DNA of 64,000 bases, taken from NCBI GenBank assembly GCA_030142905.1, contig JASJOG010000098.1:931001-995000 (forward strand), given 5' to 3'. The stretch is from Heliopora coerulea. Taxonomy: Eukaryota; Cnidaria; Anthozoa; Scleralcyonacea; Helioporidae. The notes beneath the pieces were generated by a model. The model worked only from the letters and a program-made list of their open reading frames with translations. It was not told where the DNA came from and made no database searches. This document shows positions 42,960 through 54,749 of this stretch, one piece after another; position 1 is the stretch's first letter, and each line of letters starts with the position of its first letter. The position numbers and the translations under genes are program-made.

Positions 42960-44224
42960 TCTTACTCATTTCGGGAGCTGGATTAACACGATTGAGTTCA
43001 GATCAGTTCGAACTTAGACCGGTAAGAAATTTTTGTCACGAAAACACGAAATCTCAGCAGACCATCAATTGATGTGACGAACGAGATAAGCATTGTTGCT
43101 GGGAATTAATGAAACTCGGAATTTGGTCAGAAATATTCGCAAGAACATTTCTTTAGTTTTCATTTCGGTCTCATGCAAACACTTCAGAAATCTTCACTTC
43201 GGTAGCAGTTTGAATTCCTGCCGGTCTCATGTAAACGGGGTCTTAATCTATATTTTTCAGTAATTTACCATCGTGCATGTCTAACTCGGTTATCTCGAAT
43301 CCTCCCTATTGCGAACACTTTTTCTCTCCCCTCGATAAAAATTAACCTTGTTTATCTCGAACAGTCATTGAAAATGACTCGCTGAAAGAAGAAGATGGTG
43401 AAACGCAACTATAAATAATGAATATTAGCAGACATTTATTAAGTTTTGTTCGTTTCCTTAAACTTAACTGCTTATAGTCACACATGGTCTCTGCTTATAG
43501 TCGCAGATGTTACTTGACACAGTGTCAGAATAAACATCTTACCCGTAATGATGTTTTCAAATACTCATATTTCGTCCGTATTTAAAGACTATGAAATTCT
43601 TTACTATATAACATTCGCTCAGCCCAACCGTTGTCATCGTTCAAATTATATTATGATCGCTTTCCTTTCGCCTTTAATTCTTAGTAACTTATATGACAAT
43701 TAATTTATTTATAATTTTTTATTTATTTGATATTTATTTTAATTGCAGTATTCTTTGTTTTTGATTAATTTTCGTAGTGTGATGGGTGCCAATAGTAAGG
43801 GAATCATTAAATTCTGTTTTTGGTTCCCCAACGGATTCAATTTTTAGTAGATAATTGACATTTAGTTCTGGTCAAACAAAATGAAAAAAACTTCAGCCCT
43901 ATCAATTCTCCTATGCAAAAAGAACATTTACCGACGAGATATTTACAAACGGAATAAGAACGGCAATTTTTTTTTTCTCTCAGTCGATAAACATTTCTAC
44001 TGGCTCGAATAATCTTTTCAAGTGGGGTCGGGAAATCGTTTTGTTGAATTGTTTTCTTGGCTGGAGACTGCTTTAATGTTCCTGTGTAGACCTGAGTAGC
44101 CAATGACAAGGCGTCATACATTTGATACCAGTGTGATTTCGACCAATCCGATGCAGCAATAGTTTAGCTTTTATCAGAACCATTTATTCCCTCTTACAAA
44201 TGACCTGGGTGGGTTGTTACTTAC
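42960..44224. other. Intron sequence, no feature recognised
   Basis: AT-rich. Lies between the 41.9- and 44.2-kb EGF exons. A few short frames (for example 43837-44121 minus) lack family resemblance. Confidence 0.4.
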
Positions 44225-44362
44225 CTTCACAAACATTTGTTTTCTTGTGAGGTACGTAGTCTCCGACGCACGTTCCAGGACAGCTAAACTTACCAGGGTA
44301 ATCAATGCAACGATGTTTTCTTGGACAAAAATTACCGGTCGTATCAGCACATTCGTTGATAT
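44225..44362 (-). CDS. Calcium-binding EGF exon
   Basis: 138-bp minus-strand exon, acceptor TTCCAG, donor GAAG|GTAAGT, phases 1-1. With the upstream G it begins DINECADTTGNFCPRKHRC, the classical Asp-Ile-Asn-Glu-Cys start of calcium-binding EGF domains, then IDYPGKFSCPGTCVG and ends NVCE. The usual Asn/Asp hydroxylation site region is altered (RCIDYPGKFSC). It is too short to show as a long open frame but is well supported by both splice sites. Confidence 0.8.
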
Positions 44363-44404
44363 CTGGAATTAGGAATAGCAGTTAAGTGGAGCCGTACCAA
44401 GCTG

Positions 44405-44796
44405 GTGCACCTTTTATTGTTAATTACCAGAAAATATACTATCATTAACGCCAACCTCAAACTCATTAACGCAAAAATACATTCATTTTATTCAATTGAC
44501 ATTCATTAGCGTAGATACGCAACCATTTGCATCAAAGGGCATTCCATAGTACCAACAGACGACCATTAACACTATTCTGCTATACATTAAGTATAATAAA
44601 TTTTCAGTTATGCAAGATATTTCTCTTGCGTAATGTGAAATTTTATCACCAATGTAGAGTAGAATTGCACAGTGTTAATGATCGTCTGTAGGCGCGATGG
44701 AATGCCTTTTGGTGTAAATGAACGTATTTTTGCGTTTATGAGTTTGAGGTTGGCGTTAATGATAGTATATTTTCTGGTAATGAACAGCAAAAGGTG
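44405..44796. mobile_element. Palindromic MITE
   Basis: Arms 44405-44500 and 44700-44796 with GCACCTTTTATTGTTAATTA at the left, the inverse CACCTTTTGCTGTTCATTAC at the right, and matching ACCAGAAAATATACTATCAT blocks. About 200 bp of partly matching centre. Confidence 0.75.
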
Positions 44797-44854
44797 TAAT
44801 TCGCCCGGGGCAAATTCATTTGAAAGCGCCCCGTCAGCCATCTCTAAAGGGCTT

Positions 44855-45003
44855 TTACAATTACAATTTTATGCCTTGCGATTGAAGTCTTGGAGTGTGT
44901 GTTCAACTAACGACAACGTTGAAGACAAACTCCACCGAACCATACGCGGATATCTTGCTGCATGGACTGTAATGACTTTATTGCATACACCAGGATAAAC
45001 TGC
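44855..45003. mobile_element. MITE of the 51.7-kb Harbinger-like family
   Basis: Shares GCGGATATCTTGCTGCATGG, GACAACGTTGAAGACAAACT and the GGGCTNTTTACA-like end with copies at 51728-51915 and 55812-56010; a diverged part is also near 47880-48005. Confidence 0.65.
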
Positions 45004-45469
45004 CCTTCACCACCTCCAAGTTCCTAATATTATGATGATTGTTAAACGGTACTACCGTTATACAAATTAAACGAGGTACTTCTTTAGAAACAGATGTGTT
45101 TTTGAGCTTTTTTTTAGTACTCAAAATGTAATTGAAAATTCAAAACTGGCGCTTCTGAGCCTTGTCAGCTTCAAAGTCGTCAATTAACGACAAGTCAGAG
45201 ATATTGATATAATATTTCGTTGAGCTTTGCAAAATATTTGTGAATCTAGAAACAAAGGCCTAGAAAGTCAAATTTTGTTTCTGAAAACGTTGCTCCATAA
45301 CATTTTGCATCCAGGCCAAGCACCCCACTGGCCACCCTTCCCTACCCTCTTGGTATGGCACTGCAGTTGAGACACTTTTGTAGAAGAAATTGAAAGAGAT
45401 GGCTTGGCTTACACGATCAATACGTGCAAAAATACTCTTATACGCCATACATGATTTTCATGTATAACA

Positions 45470-46680
45470 GACATGTCGGAACACAAATACAAAGAGAAAA
45501 GAATAACGCGGAAAAATAGGAGAAGGTACAAAAAAGTGAAAGAGAAGAAGATAAAAGAAAATTAAGAGAATAAGAATGAGAAAGAGAAGAAAAGGGAAAA
45601 AAGAGAAGGAAAACAACAAAGAGAAGGAAAGGGAGAAGATGGAGATGAAGTAGAAGAAGAGAACAAGTGTGAGAAACAGTAGAATTGGAAAGACAAAGAG
45701 ATGGAGCTGAACGAGCAGGAAAAGGAGAAAAAGGAGGAGAAGGAACAGGAAAAGGAGAACAAGGATAAGTAGGAGGAAAAAGAGGAGGAGGAAGATGACG
45801 AGATAAAAGAAGATAAAGACGAGAAGAAAGAGAAAAAGATTGATGAATTGGAGAGAAGAAGAAAAAGAACAACAAAATGGCGAAGAAGGAGATGGAGAAG
45901 CAGGAGGAGAAGGAGAAGGAGGTGGACGACAAGGATAAATAGGAGTCAGAGTAGATTGAGGATGAGGATGACGAGATAAATGAGGAGAAAAACGAGAAGG
46001 GAAAAATATTGAGCGAATGGGAGAGAAAGAGAAAAACAAGGACGGAATGGTGAAGAAGGAGATGGAGAAACAAGAAGAGAAGAGGAGGGAGGAGGGGGAC
46101 AAGGATAAGTAGCAGGAAGAGTGGAAAGAGGAGGAAGATGACGAGATGAAGGGGGAATAAGCCGAGAAGAAAGAGAAAAAGGTTGTGGAATGGGGAAAAC
46201 GGTAAAGGGCGGGTTGGTAAAGGTGAAGGAGACGGAGTAGCAGGAGAAGAAGAGGAAGGAGGACGAGAATAAGGATAAGTAGGAGAATGAGTTGGAAGTG
46301 GAGGATGATAGAAGAGTAGCAGGAGCAAAAGATTAAGGAATGGGACAGAAGGAGAAAAAGAAGATGGACGAGGTGGTGAAGGATAAGGAGGAGAAGGGAA
46401 CAGAGGAGGAGGATAGGAAAAAGTAAGAAGAAGAGTAGAAGGAGGAGAGGAGAAGGGTGAGGAGAGAGACGAGAAGGAAGAGAAAAGGATTAGGAGAATG
46501 GGAGATGAAGAGAAAAAGAAGGATGAAATGGTGAAAAAGAAAGAGAAGAAGGAAAAACCGAATAAGAGAAAACTAAAGGAAACGAAAGAGATAAGGAAGT
46601 GAGAAACAAAAAGTAGAAGAAAAAAGAGAGGGAAAACCGGCAAAGAGAAGAAAAGAGAAAAATACAGGAACAACAAGATC
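45470..46680. repeat. 1.2-kb polypurine tract
   Basis: The plus strand is almost only A and G (AGAAGGAGAAAGAGAAG words, irregular). The 513- and 214-codon minus-strand frames in it are Ser/Phe/Leu/Pro-rich by-products. The tract sits in the intron between the half-EGF and calcium-binding EGF exons. Confidence 0.9.
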
Positions 46681-46880
46681 GTAATGATGATGATAATGAC
46701 AATGACAATGGTGACGATGATGATGATAATGATGATGATAATGACGATAATATTGACGATGATGATGATAATGATGATGATAATGACGATAATATTGACG
46801 ATGATGATAATGATGATGATGACATTGACGATGATGGTGGGGATGATGATGATTATGACGACGATAATGATGATGATGAT
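46681..46880. repeat. (GAT)n/(GATAAT)n microsatellite
   Basis: Adjoins the polypurine tract. GATGATGATAATGACGATAA with variants. Confidence 0.9.
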
Positions 46881-47080
46881 GATCGAGATGACAACGAGAA
46901 AAAACGAAGATAAGCACAAGTAGAAATAACTTGGTCCTGGAACAGCTGTAACAAAAGCAACAGAAACAATTACTGCCACAGCAATGACAACAACAACAGC
47001 AATGAAAGCAATGACAACTAAAATAACAAAAAATAAAAACGAAGATCAAAGGTAAACAATAAAAACAAGGTTTCACTAAC

Positions 47081-47131
47081 CTGTACACAACTGATTATGC
47101 CCATAGAATCCGGCTTTACAATGGTTTTCGC
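47081..47131 (-). CDS. Possible 51-bp half-EGF exon
   Basis: Minus strand between a candidate acceptor GTCAAG and donor ACAG|GTTAGT. Encodes, with flanking split codons, ENHCKAGFYGHNQLCT, like the C-terminal half of an EGF domain (CKxGFxGxxxxC). Phases 1-1 fit both neighbours exactly, but a 51-bp exon with only half a domain is unusual; the first half may be lost or hidden. Confidence 0.45.
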
Positions 47132-48572
47132 CTTGACAAAATTATAAATTAGTATAACGTATCAGACAATTTCATGTACAGTACTGACTACTTCTTGACC
47201 GAGCGTGAAGTCTGTTCAAATGAAATATCGGACTGATGTTTTTAAGTAAAACAGAGGTCTTATATTTCACTGGTACAGACCGAACAAGCGAGGTCGACAA
47301 GTAGTGTATCATATGACTTTACTGAAATATAATTGACTAGTGCTAAGGTAGAGAACGTCAAATAAAAACTTGCAATTCTTTCGTCATTTCATATAAAATT
47401 TCTTCACCAACTTCACTCTACATGGTTACTTTTCTTTTTCTGATTGTTCGTAATACATTTCCACTTTATATTTTGTCAAAAATTTTGATTTTTATTTGAC
47501 ATAAGAAAGGGTTTTTCGAATTTCCCTTCAAGAGCTAGTAATACGGGAATTATCCGACCGTTTATGAGCTAATCAAATTGCAGGACTTCCGTATTCGGAC
47601 AACTTGGCGCCACAACCATGTATTAAGACTGGATAATTTACTCGTAACGCCGTATTTTAAAATATCAAGCCACATTAAACTTGAAACTATTTAAGTTTAC
47701 CCTCTTTTATAAATATCTCAAAAATGATAAAATTCCGGAATTTGAACAAAAACCAAGATTACACACCATGTCCTATTAATCGCATTCATCGGGTCAGAAA
47801 AACAAATCAAACACGTCCTCAGAGTAAAATATAACTGTCCAAATATTGCAGGATATTCATCATCATTCGTCAACAGCTTACAAGATGTCTGCTTATGTCT
47901 GCAAGATGTCTTCTTATGATTTGCTCTAGTTCGTTCGTCGATGGTGTCGTGATTTTAATGCATATATCAGGATGACAATCGCGAGGCACAAAAATCGCAC
48001 GTATAACAGTAGGATAAGATGGAATTGATTGGCCTATGTATGGTGCAACAGCGGATGTGAATTGACATTACCGTTTAACAAACTAGATTATGAAATAATG
48101 TGGCTGGAGATACGTCATGGCTTTTGTGTTTGAATACCGTGTTTCACATACTTGGTAGATTGGTTGACTTTCGAATACCTAGAATGCACTGACTTGTTTT
48201 GTTTTGTTTTGTTTTATTTTGTCTTCAGCTTCGAGGATCTTATCTTTGTTGACAAAAGTTTAATCTTCTTAAGCTTGACTCTGATTGGTGGTTGATGATT
48301 TTTGAGAGGATTGCTCTCTTCATCGATGTGTTGATAAAGTTAACAACTTTTTATCGGTCGCTATTTGATAAAAGAAATACCCAATGGATTGCCGTGTTTA
48401 GATAATCTGATCCAAACACTTGGAATGTTACTTGACTTTCGTTAAGCCACGAACACTCGCCCAGCGGATCGTGCTTTTTCACGTTTTTTTTCAAGTCTCG
48501 CAACATCCCGCGTGTTCAACATTCCGTATCCAAACATGGAAATCCATTTGGTGTCTCTTAAATAACACTTAC
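47132..48572 (-). other. Intron with dispersed repeats
   Basis: Contains a diverged fragment of the 51.7-kb MITE family (about 47880-48005), a short TTTTG repeat (48195-48225) and, at 48236-48530, copy 2 of the repeat first seen at 21335-21640. Confidence 0.5.
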
Positions 48573-48735
48573 TTCTTTTTCTCCTCCCTACTACATCAAT
48601 GTTGGCACAAAATTCTCCGAGCCACCCAATAGAGTCCCTCTGTTTGAGCGATACTCTTAAAAATTGTGCAAGAATTGGATCTTCCAAGGCAAAATTAGTT
48701 GTCACTTTCTTGTCTTGGGATGGAAACTGGAAAAT
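48573..48735 (-). CDS. F5/8C (discoidin)-like exon, C-terminal part of the domain
   Basis: 163-bp minus-strand exon after acceptor GTTTCAG, donor AGAA|GTAAGT. Encodes IFQFPSQDKKVTTNFALEDP, then ILAQFLRVSLKQRDSIGWLG and EFCANIDVVGRRKR. The pattern of a Pro-Ile/Leu-Ala-Gln-Phe/Tyr-Leu-Arg strand, a Trp, a Cys and a final Asp/Glu-Val-Val-Gly strand is the end of F5/8 type C domains, which bind lipids or carbohydrates. It starts in phase 0 and leaves phase 1. The first half of the domain must lie upstream (right) but I cannot find it. Confidence 0.6.
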
Positions 48736-49869
48736 CTGAAACGAAATACGAGCTTTGTTTAGTAATCCCACGATTATCTGGGTTTCTTTTGGTCAAGGGG
48801 GGAATTCAACTCTAAAATGGCCTAATCAACAAATATATTGAGTTTTTTTACTTTCTCAGTGTATATCGATTGGCGAAATTTAGATCAATTTCTCCCCTTC
48901 ACAAGGAAATTTTAGGATTTTCCATTATTAATATCAGTGGCGACGTGAGGGGGGCTTAGAGAGAGCATTTGCCCCTCCAGAGAACATTTTTCCTGACTTA
49001 TTTTGCCCTCCAAACACGTCATGAAAGGGTAAGATATGTATATCTTAGTCGTCATTTATGCATGCAGAACGCATTTAAAATGCAAAATAAGCGATACTGT
49101 TACGGTAGTATGATGCTTGACAGGAGTCATGGGAGTTGGATATTATGTTACCCTAATTGCTTTAATAGTTCCCCTTAAATTTAGCATATTTTCTCGGAGA
49201 TGTCTCCCTTTGAAATTTTGTTGCTCCTCGTCCCCCCTTTCAGACTTGGACGTTTGGCACCACCATCGGTGAACATACAGAAGGAAAAGCCTGCACACCT
49301 TGCAGAGTTGTTAAGTAGATAGTTAAGCCTGGTTTTCACGTAAAAGTTAATGGGTGAACGTTTCGCGGTAAAGTGTCTTCCTTTCTTTCGGTACTTGATA
49401 ATCAGCGCACGGTAAGACTGAAGTCTTATCTACCAGCTGAACTGCAATTTTCTTTTTTACGTTTATTTCCTCCACTCTGACTTCCATGTGAAGAGAATGG
49501 AATGGACTGGAAATTTTGGTTTTCACGTATGCTGAACTCCGGAAGAATGCTTAGCTCGGCTTAGCGCTCTTAGCCAAAAAATACCAAGCTATTTTTGTAC
49601 TGACGAACTATTCAAAAGGACTTAACCTCAAACGGTCTGCTCAGACTGGGTGCCTGAGTACAATGCCCCAGCACGGGAACCAATGTGAATGCATCATTTT
49701 CGTGGTGCCTTAGCACAAGCACTACCTCAAACCTTAAACTTGAGTACTGAGGCACCAGTGTCTACATGATTTAGCCAATGCCCATGTTTTTATGCATGTT
49801 TACCAGCAGATTTTGCAATTATTCTTGCGCGTATCGAAAACAAGATAAAATACGGACTGTAAATAGAAT
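48736..49869. other. No gene; one possible hAT-like remnant
   Basis: 48945-49275 begins CAGTGGCGACGTGAGGGGGG and ends with a C-rich segment and CACCACCATCGGTG, like a decayed hAT-type MITE, without a clear target duplication. The rest is unique and unassigned. Confidence 0.4.
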
Positions 49870-50160
49870 TCTCAAACTTATTAATAATTCATGACCTAAT
49901 TAACCAACCAGATGAACATATTTGGTTATGTGTATGTGTTTTGAGACCCGGTAAAGGTCGCGTAAAGTGAATTCATAATTAAGAAATCAGATATTAAACG
50001 GCTCTTACTTAGAACCGTTTATTACAACATTTCTTAATTATAAATTCAAAATAGACCATTGAGAAGCTATTTCATAAACTCATGTCTCGTGATTTTTATT
50101 GTTCTCTCGTGTTTGTAACCCCTGGTTAAACACTCGCACTCGTTTATGAAATATTACATA
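49870..50160. repeat. Dispersed repeat, copy 2 (inverse of 30.7-31.2 kb)
   Basis: Shares, in inverse orientation, CATGACCTAATT, TGAATTCATAATTAAGAAAT, GAACCGTTTATTACAACATT and the AACACTCGCACTCGTTTATG end. Confidence 0.7.
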
Positions 50161-50279
50161 CTATCACGTCAGATATCTCAAATATTGACGAACAATTACT
50201 ATAGACAGAACTAATACATAAGATAACTATACCACAGGAACATACTCTGACAGTTCCCTCATGTTCCCACATGGTGATT

Positions 50280-50560
50280 GGCAAGAAAATTACGTCGCAA
50301 ATCTCAGTAATCACCTACAAGTGATTATAAAAGTGAAGACTCAGAAACAAGATGGCAGCTACCTTTGTAAATGTTACCAAAGTGATTTTAAAAGTGCCAG
50401 TTCACTACTTTCTTTCAAATATTCACCTGTGTAATTATAATAAAACAATTATTCGCCTCAGTAAACATTATTCCATAATCCCCTCCACTTTGTCTCGAGG
50501 ATTATTCAACAATATTCATTTCGTCGAAAAATTGTTAAATATTGTCACTTTAGCGCTTTT
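50280..50560. repeat. Dispersed repeat shared with 56.95-57.23 kb
   Basis: Both contain GATGGCAGCTACC, TTGTAAATGTTACCA, CTACTTTCTTTCAAAT and GGCGATTATTCAACNATATTCAT-like blocks. The 87-codon frame from 50352 is within this repeat and is not counted as a gene. Confidence 0.7.
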
Positions 50561-51418
50561 TCAAGCTCACACTTTAAGTGATCTTATACCAAAAAATAAA
50601 TTTTTGTATGTTTAAATATTAAGGCAAAAGTAGTAAATCAAATTTTAACAATAAAAGTCATTATAATTAGTCAGTTACCATGGTAACGCACCCACCTTCA
50701 AACAAGATATAGTACAACCAAATGGTCAAGGAAATTCTTTGTACGTTTTAGTGCGTTAGCATAAAGCCACCCTAAGTACTAAACCTAAAAAACTCCAAAC
50801 GTCCGAACTTTCTCAGGCTTTTTTTATCAGATTATTATAGAAAACATTGAAAACTTACGGCAAATTAATTATACAATGTACAATGTTAGAAAGTGTTTCA
50901 ACATAAAATTAAATTTTATAGATTCAGATCCAAGATTGTTATTTTCGCTTTCTGAGTTGAAAATTTGATAAGAATCGGTAAAACGGTAAATTCGATTTTA
51001 CGTTTGAAAAAGATGTTTTAAACAACTTTAATAACTCGGGAAAAACAGATTCAAAGTTTAATACTGATTATGCAGACTGAAGTTTGTCGACTTCCAACAC
51101 TTTGAGGAAGAATCGACAAATGTTCTTTACATGCTTGATGTTTTTATAACATTATTGCGTAAAGGTCAACGTAAAATTATGAAGGTCATTCAAGGTCACC
51201 ATGGATTCTTCAGAACTTTCACGTTCTTCCCTTTCAGCGTGCCTTAAAACTACCTGAAGTTCATGCCAAGGCTGCTGCTATTGCATTCTACACAAAACGT
51301 AAAGAAAATATAACCACAAAATATCGAAAAATCCACAAAAATTGCAGAAAAAAAATATAACTACAAAAACTCCAGAAAAAAATCGATATTTTGATAGTAA
51401 GACCACCTTAAGCAGACA
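50561..51418. other. No feature recognised
   Basis: AT-rich unique sequence without a supported gene. Confidence 0.35.
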
Positions 51419-51668
51419 CAGTATCGTAACTAGGATATTTCTAGTAAGAAGCCTTGAGGGGCCCTCAGCAACTTCCGGGGGTCCAACATCAAGTATAGAT
51501 TTTAGGAAGTGCCTCTAGAACGCTCAAATATGTCATCTTGCATATCTGCAATTGCGGAAATGTACAATTTTATGGAGGTTGATGATTACACTACTCTACA
51601 AGTTGGGGTGGCCCAGAAAATTTTTGGGGAACCGGGGGCCCTAGCCCTCCCCGATAGTTACGCCAATT
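51419..51668. mobile_element. Possible hAT-like MITE
   Basis: CAGTATCGTAACTAGG at the left and, at the right, GATAGTTACGCCAATT (inverse-related), with G/C-rich GGGGCCC-type segments inside, as in the 37.4- and 42.6-kb elements. Flanks AGCAGACA and AGCAAACA could be a target duplication, if the element boundary is set two bases inward. Confidence 0.5.
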
Positions 51669-51727
51669 AGCAAACATCTCTGTTTAATGGACCTTAACCA
51701 ATTTCCCGAGACCAGGGGTCTGCTTAA

Positions 51728-51915
51728 AGGGCCGTTTACGTTTGATTTTGCACGTTGCAATTATCGCCTTGGTGTATGTAACAGACTCATGATGATCTAT
51801 GCAACAAGATATCCGCTTATGTTTTCTTGTAGTTTGTCCTCGACGCTCTCGTCCGTTAAACACATACTCCAAGATGTCAATCGCAAGGCACAAAATTGCA
51901 CGCGTAAACAGCCCT
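51728..51915. mobile_element. Harbinger-like MITE, best-preserved copy
   Basis: Ends AGGGCCGTTTACG and, inverted, AGGGCTGTTTACGCG. TAA flanks both sides (51725-51727 and 51916-51918). The inner part includes GCAACAAGATATCCGCTTAT. Copies at 44.86 and 55.8 kb are inverted relative to this one. Confidence 0.75.
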
Positions 51916-51918
51916 TAA

Positions 51919-52735
51919 TACAAGTAGGAATGTACTTCTTGTTCTTGTTACCTTGCTGCTTCTGTTTTCCTGGTAGGTAACCCACTTTTTAGTTTTGGGA
52001 TGCACATAATCCAGATGGAATCTTTGTTTCACCGCTGTAGTGTCGTTGAGAACTTTCACTTGGAGTATAGTCACGAGGCTTTCACCGGAGACAACAATAA
52101 GGATCGCGTCTTGGATTTGGGCATTGAAGCAAAACACTGGATGGCAAAAAAGAACTGATAAGGCAGTGCTCTCTATTTTTACGATTTGGGCAGGCCAGGT
52201 CAGCCGGGCTCCCTTCACTTGGGCCACACACAGGTGCGTAGCCAGGAATTTTTCTTGGGGGGAGGAGGTTCATTTTCGAGCAGTTTTTGCCAAAAAAATT
52301 TGTCAACATTCCAAAAAATGTACTGCCTTCTTGTGTAATAGTTTATCACACAGCAAAGTTTTCTGAGCGTAGTGATATTCAAAGGTTCGGCTGGCGACCA
52401 TCCCTTTTAAAACCACTCGTCAGTCAATCTCACTTTTATTGACCGAATTTTTTATGTACAAGAAGACACGGATAGGTAATGATGACGTCGCAGTTTTTGC
52501 TTCACTCTCGTTTTTTTATCAAACTAAGGTCAATTTGGAGGGCTCAAGCTCCTAGTACTTTACTGAACTACAAAAAGCAAGGTCTGATTTTGTCTTAACA
52601 GGGTTCAACTTAAAAGTCCGGATGTCCATGACGATTAATTTCCATATTTCGTATTCGATATTTAAATAGACAAGAAGTACGAAAATATACGCCATTAAAC
52701 GTCCGTGTAGTTTAACAACCACTTTAATCCTCATC
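51919..52735. other. No gene; one hAT-like end
   Basis: 52236 onward (GTGCGTAGCCAGGAATTTTTCTTGGGGGGA) resembles the left end of a hAT-type element; no right end found. Overlapping short frames at 51877-52366 are not supported as genes. Confidence 0.4.
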
Positions 52736-52985
52736 CTAACACTTACCTTGACACTAACTCTAACACAAACCTTATTAGGGTTTGTGTTCAAATCGCCAAA
52801 ATTTGCTCAGGAGTTGCCTAGCACAATCGGGAAATGTCTAAACCCTAACCCTAATCCTAAACCTAAATCTAATCCTAACCCTAACCTAAACCCTAACCCT
52901 AACCCTAACCTTAACCCTACCCTATTTATAACGCTAACTCTATCCCTTTTTATAACTCTAACTCTAACCCTAAGACGAATTCTAA
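52736..52985. repeat. Interstitial telomere-like (CCCTAA)n tract
   Basis: Degenerate CCTAAC, CCCTAACCCTAATC and TCTAACCC repeats, best at 52840-52920. TTAGGG is the cnidarian and vertebrate telomere unit. Similar tracts occur at 41.58-41.69 and 61.92-62.04 kb. Confidence 0.85.
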
Positions 52986-53639
52986 ACTTAAGGAGGTAGT
53001 TAAGTGCCAAGTTTGGAGCTGGTAAAGCGAAACTAGACAAATGACTCTCTTACGGACGTTCACAAGTAAATGCAATCGATGGTAACACCATTAAACACCA
53101 CCAGGAAGAATGTTTCGCTGCAGAAAATAATTGGCAGTTTCAACTACCCTACAACTGCCCAAACATTCACATGCTCGTTTCAACAGTTCAGATAATACGT
53201 ATCGACAATTTATTCCGACGCTGATGGCGGTTATATAACTCGCAAATCAAACCTAGCGAGATTGTGATACTCTTTTATGACTCATTATTGAATTGGAAAC
53301 TCAAACCCGTTGTAGCTATGGGAGGGGGTTGAATTCTCCGAACCCTTCCCTTCTGCCATATCATATTCATAAATAGACGCCACAAATGTAGCCTTAGAGA
53401 GGGTAAACATGACGTTTACGGCAAACAGTAAACAAGAAATTATCATGTAACCACACTTTTTCCTCGCGTTTACGAATTGTCGAACGACATGTTACATGAT
53501 TTTTAGTTTAATATCGTTGAATTTTATGTAGGTAATCAAGAAACACCTTCCTGCTTTCACGACCCTTAAGGTAAATTTGAGCACCCTACTCTAGTAATAT
53601 TTAATCGCTCCATCACAACAACGCATGAAATTCTCTCTT
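52986..53639. other. No feature recognised
   Basis: Unique sequence, no supported exon. Confidence 0.35.
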
Positions 53640-53672
53640 CGTGTTACCCTGAGGATGATTCTGAAATGGAAT
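53640..53672 (+). repeat. 3' tail fragment of the tRNA-derived SINE
   Basis: ACCCTGAGGATGATTCTGAA matches the end of the SINEs at 58.46 and 63.25 kb. Confidence 0.7.
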
Positions 53673-53759
53673 AAAAACACTCCATATCCTCAAGCATAAG
53701 CATTAAGTTGTCACGAGAATCTCTCGTGCTGTTAAAATAAATTAAACGAGCATACTGTT

Positions 53760-54179
53760 ATTCGGAGCTTAGTCCTAAAACCACAACCAGGCGACAACTT
53801 CAAGGAATATAAAACGAAACAGATTCCAAAAAATAGAACCTTGTGAACTCAAATTCCAGTTAGAACAAGACAAAAGCGAGACTGTAATATTTCGACTTTA
53901 TTGAATGAATAAATACAAAAACAAGCCTAAGTCTATATAAACAATATGACGCTGAAATCACCGGAAACGAAGAAAGCGATATAACATCATGTTAGCTTTC
54001 TTCTCTTCCGGTGATGTCACCGTGATATTATATATATAGACCTAGGCTTGTTTTTGTATTCATTCTGTCTGAAGATTACTTTGCAATAAAGTCAAAATAT
54101 TAGTCTTATGTTTATCTTCCTCTAACTCGAATTTTGAGTTCACGAGATGCTATTTTTTGGAATCTGTTTTGTTTTATAT
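53760..54179. mobile_element. Foldback PLE-type unit with 12-bp target duplication
   Basis: GAGCATACTGTT flanks it at 53748-53759 and 54180-54191. A unique tail of about 48 bp is on the left (ATTCGGAGCTTAGTCC...), then arms 53808-53990 and about 54000-54178 (ATATAAAACGAAACAGATTC and its inverse at the outer ends). Each arm includes a CTGAAGATTACTTTGCAATA-like, weakly hammerhead-like motif. No protein. Confidence 0.8.
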
Positions 54180-54191
54180 GAGCATACTGTT

Positions 54192-54250
54192 CCCAGCAGA
54201 CTTAATAGCTCAACTGGTAGAGCAACGGCCCGGTTACCCAAAGATTTATA
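54192..54250 (+). repeat. 5' half of a tRNA-derived SINE, split by a hAT-like element
   Basis: GACTTAATAGCTCAACTGGT then AGAGCAACGGCCCGGTTACC has a clear A box. The sequence stops at the hAT-like insertion, and a diverged SINE tail (CTGTAAGTTAATCGTGAA) reappears beyond it at about 54930. Confidence 0.6.
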
Positions 54251-54696
54251 CAGTGGCGGATCCAGGGTGGAGCCCAAGGAGCCTGGGCCTCCCCTTTCAA
54301 TAATTTATAATAAGTGTAATTTATGATAAATTCGCTTACTAACTGAAGAAATAGGAAAAGAAAACTGCTACAAATGTTCATCTTCCAAGTAGTTTATAAA
54401 CACAAATTAGAAGGTTTTATTTGTATACATGCTGTTCAGAACATGTATGAAAATTATTAAAGCGCTAGTCACTTTGCCTCTCACTGAAAAATGCACCATT
54501 AACTGGATTTTACTTCATATATGTATATAAATATATGAAGTATATATATATATATATATATATACAAAGATGAGATGAAGGTCAACACAAGTAAATGTTA
54601 TACAGAAAACTTGTTGCGTGACAACAAAAATGATAATTTACGAAAAAAAGTAATCATTTTTGTTGTCACACAACAAACTTTGTACATATATATATG

Positions 54697-54749
<53 letters not shown>

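Noticed and set aside
45438..46979. 513-codon minus-strand frame, the longest in the window
   Set aside because: Produced by the polypurine tract; Ser/Phe/Leu/Pro low complexity with no domain, and parallel long frames in other phases.
51684..52366. Cluster of overlapping frames on both strands
   Set aside because: They lie in the Harbinger-like MITE and a hAT-like end; no splice sites or domains.
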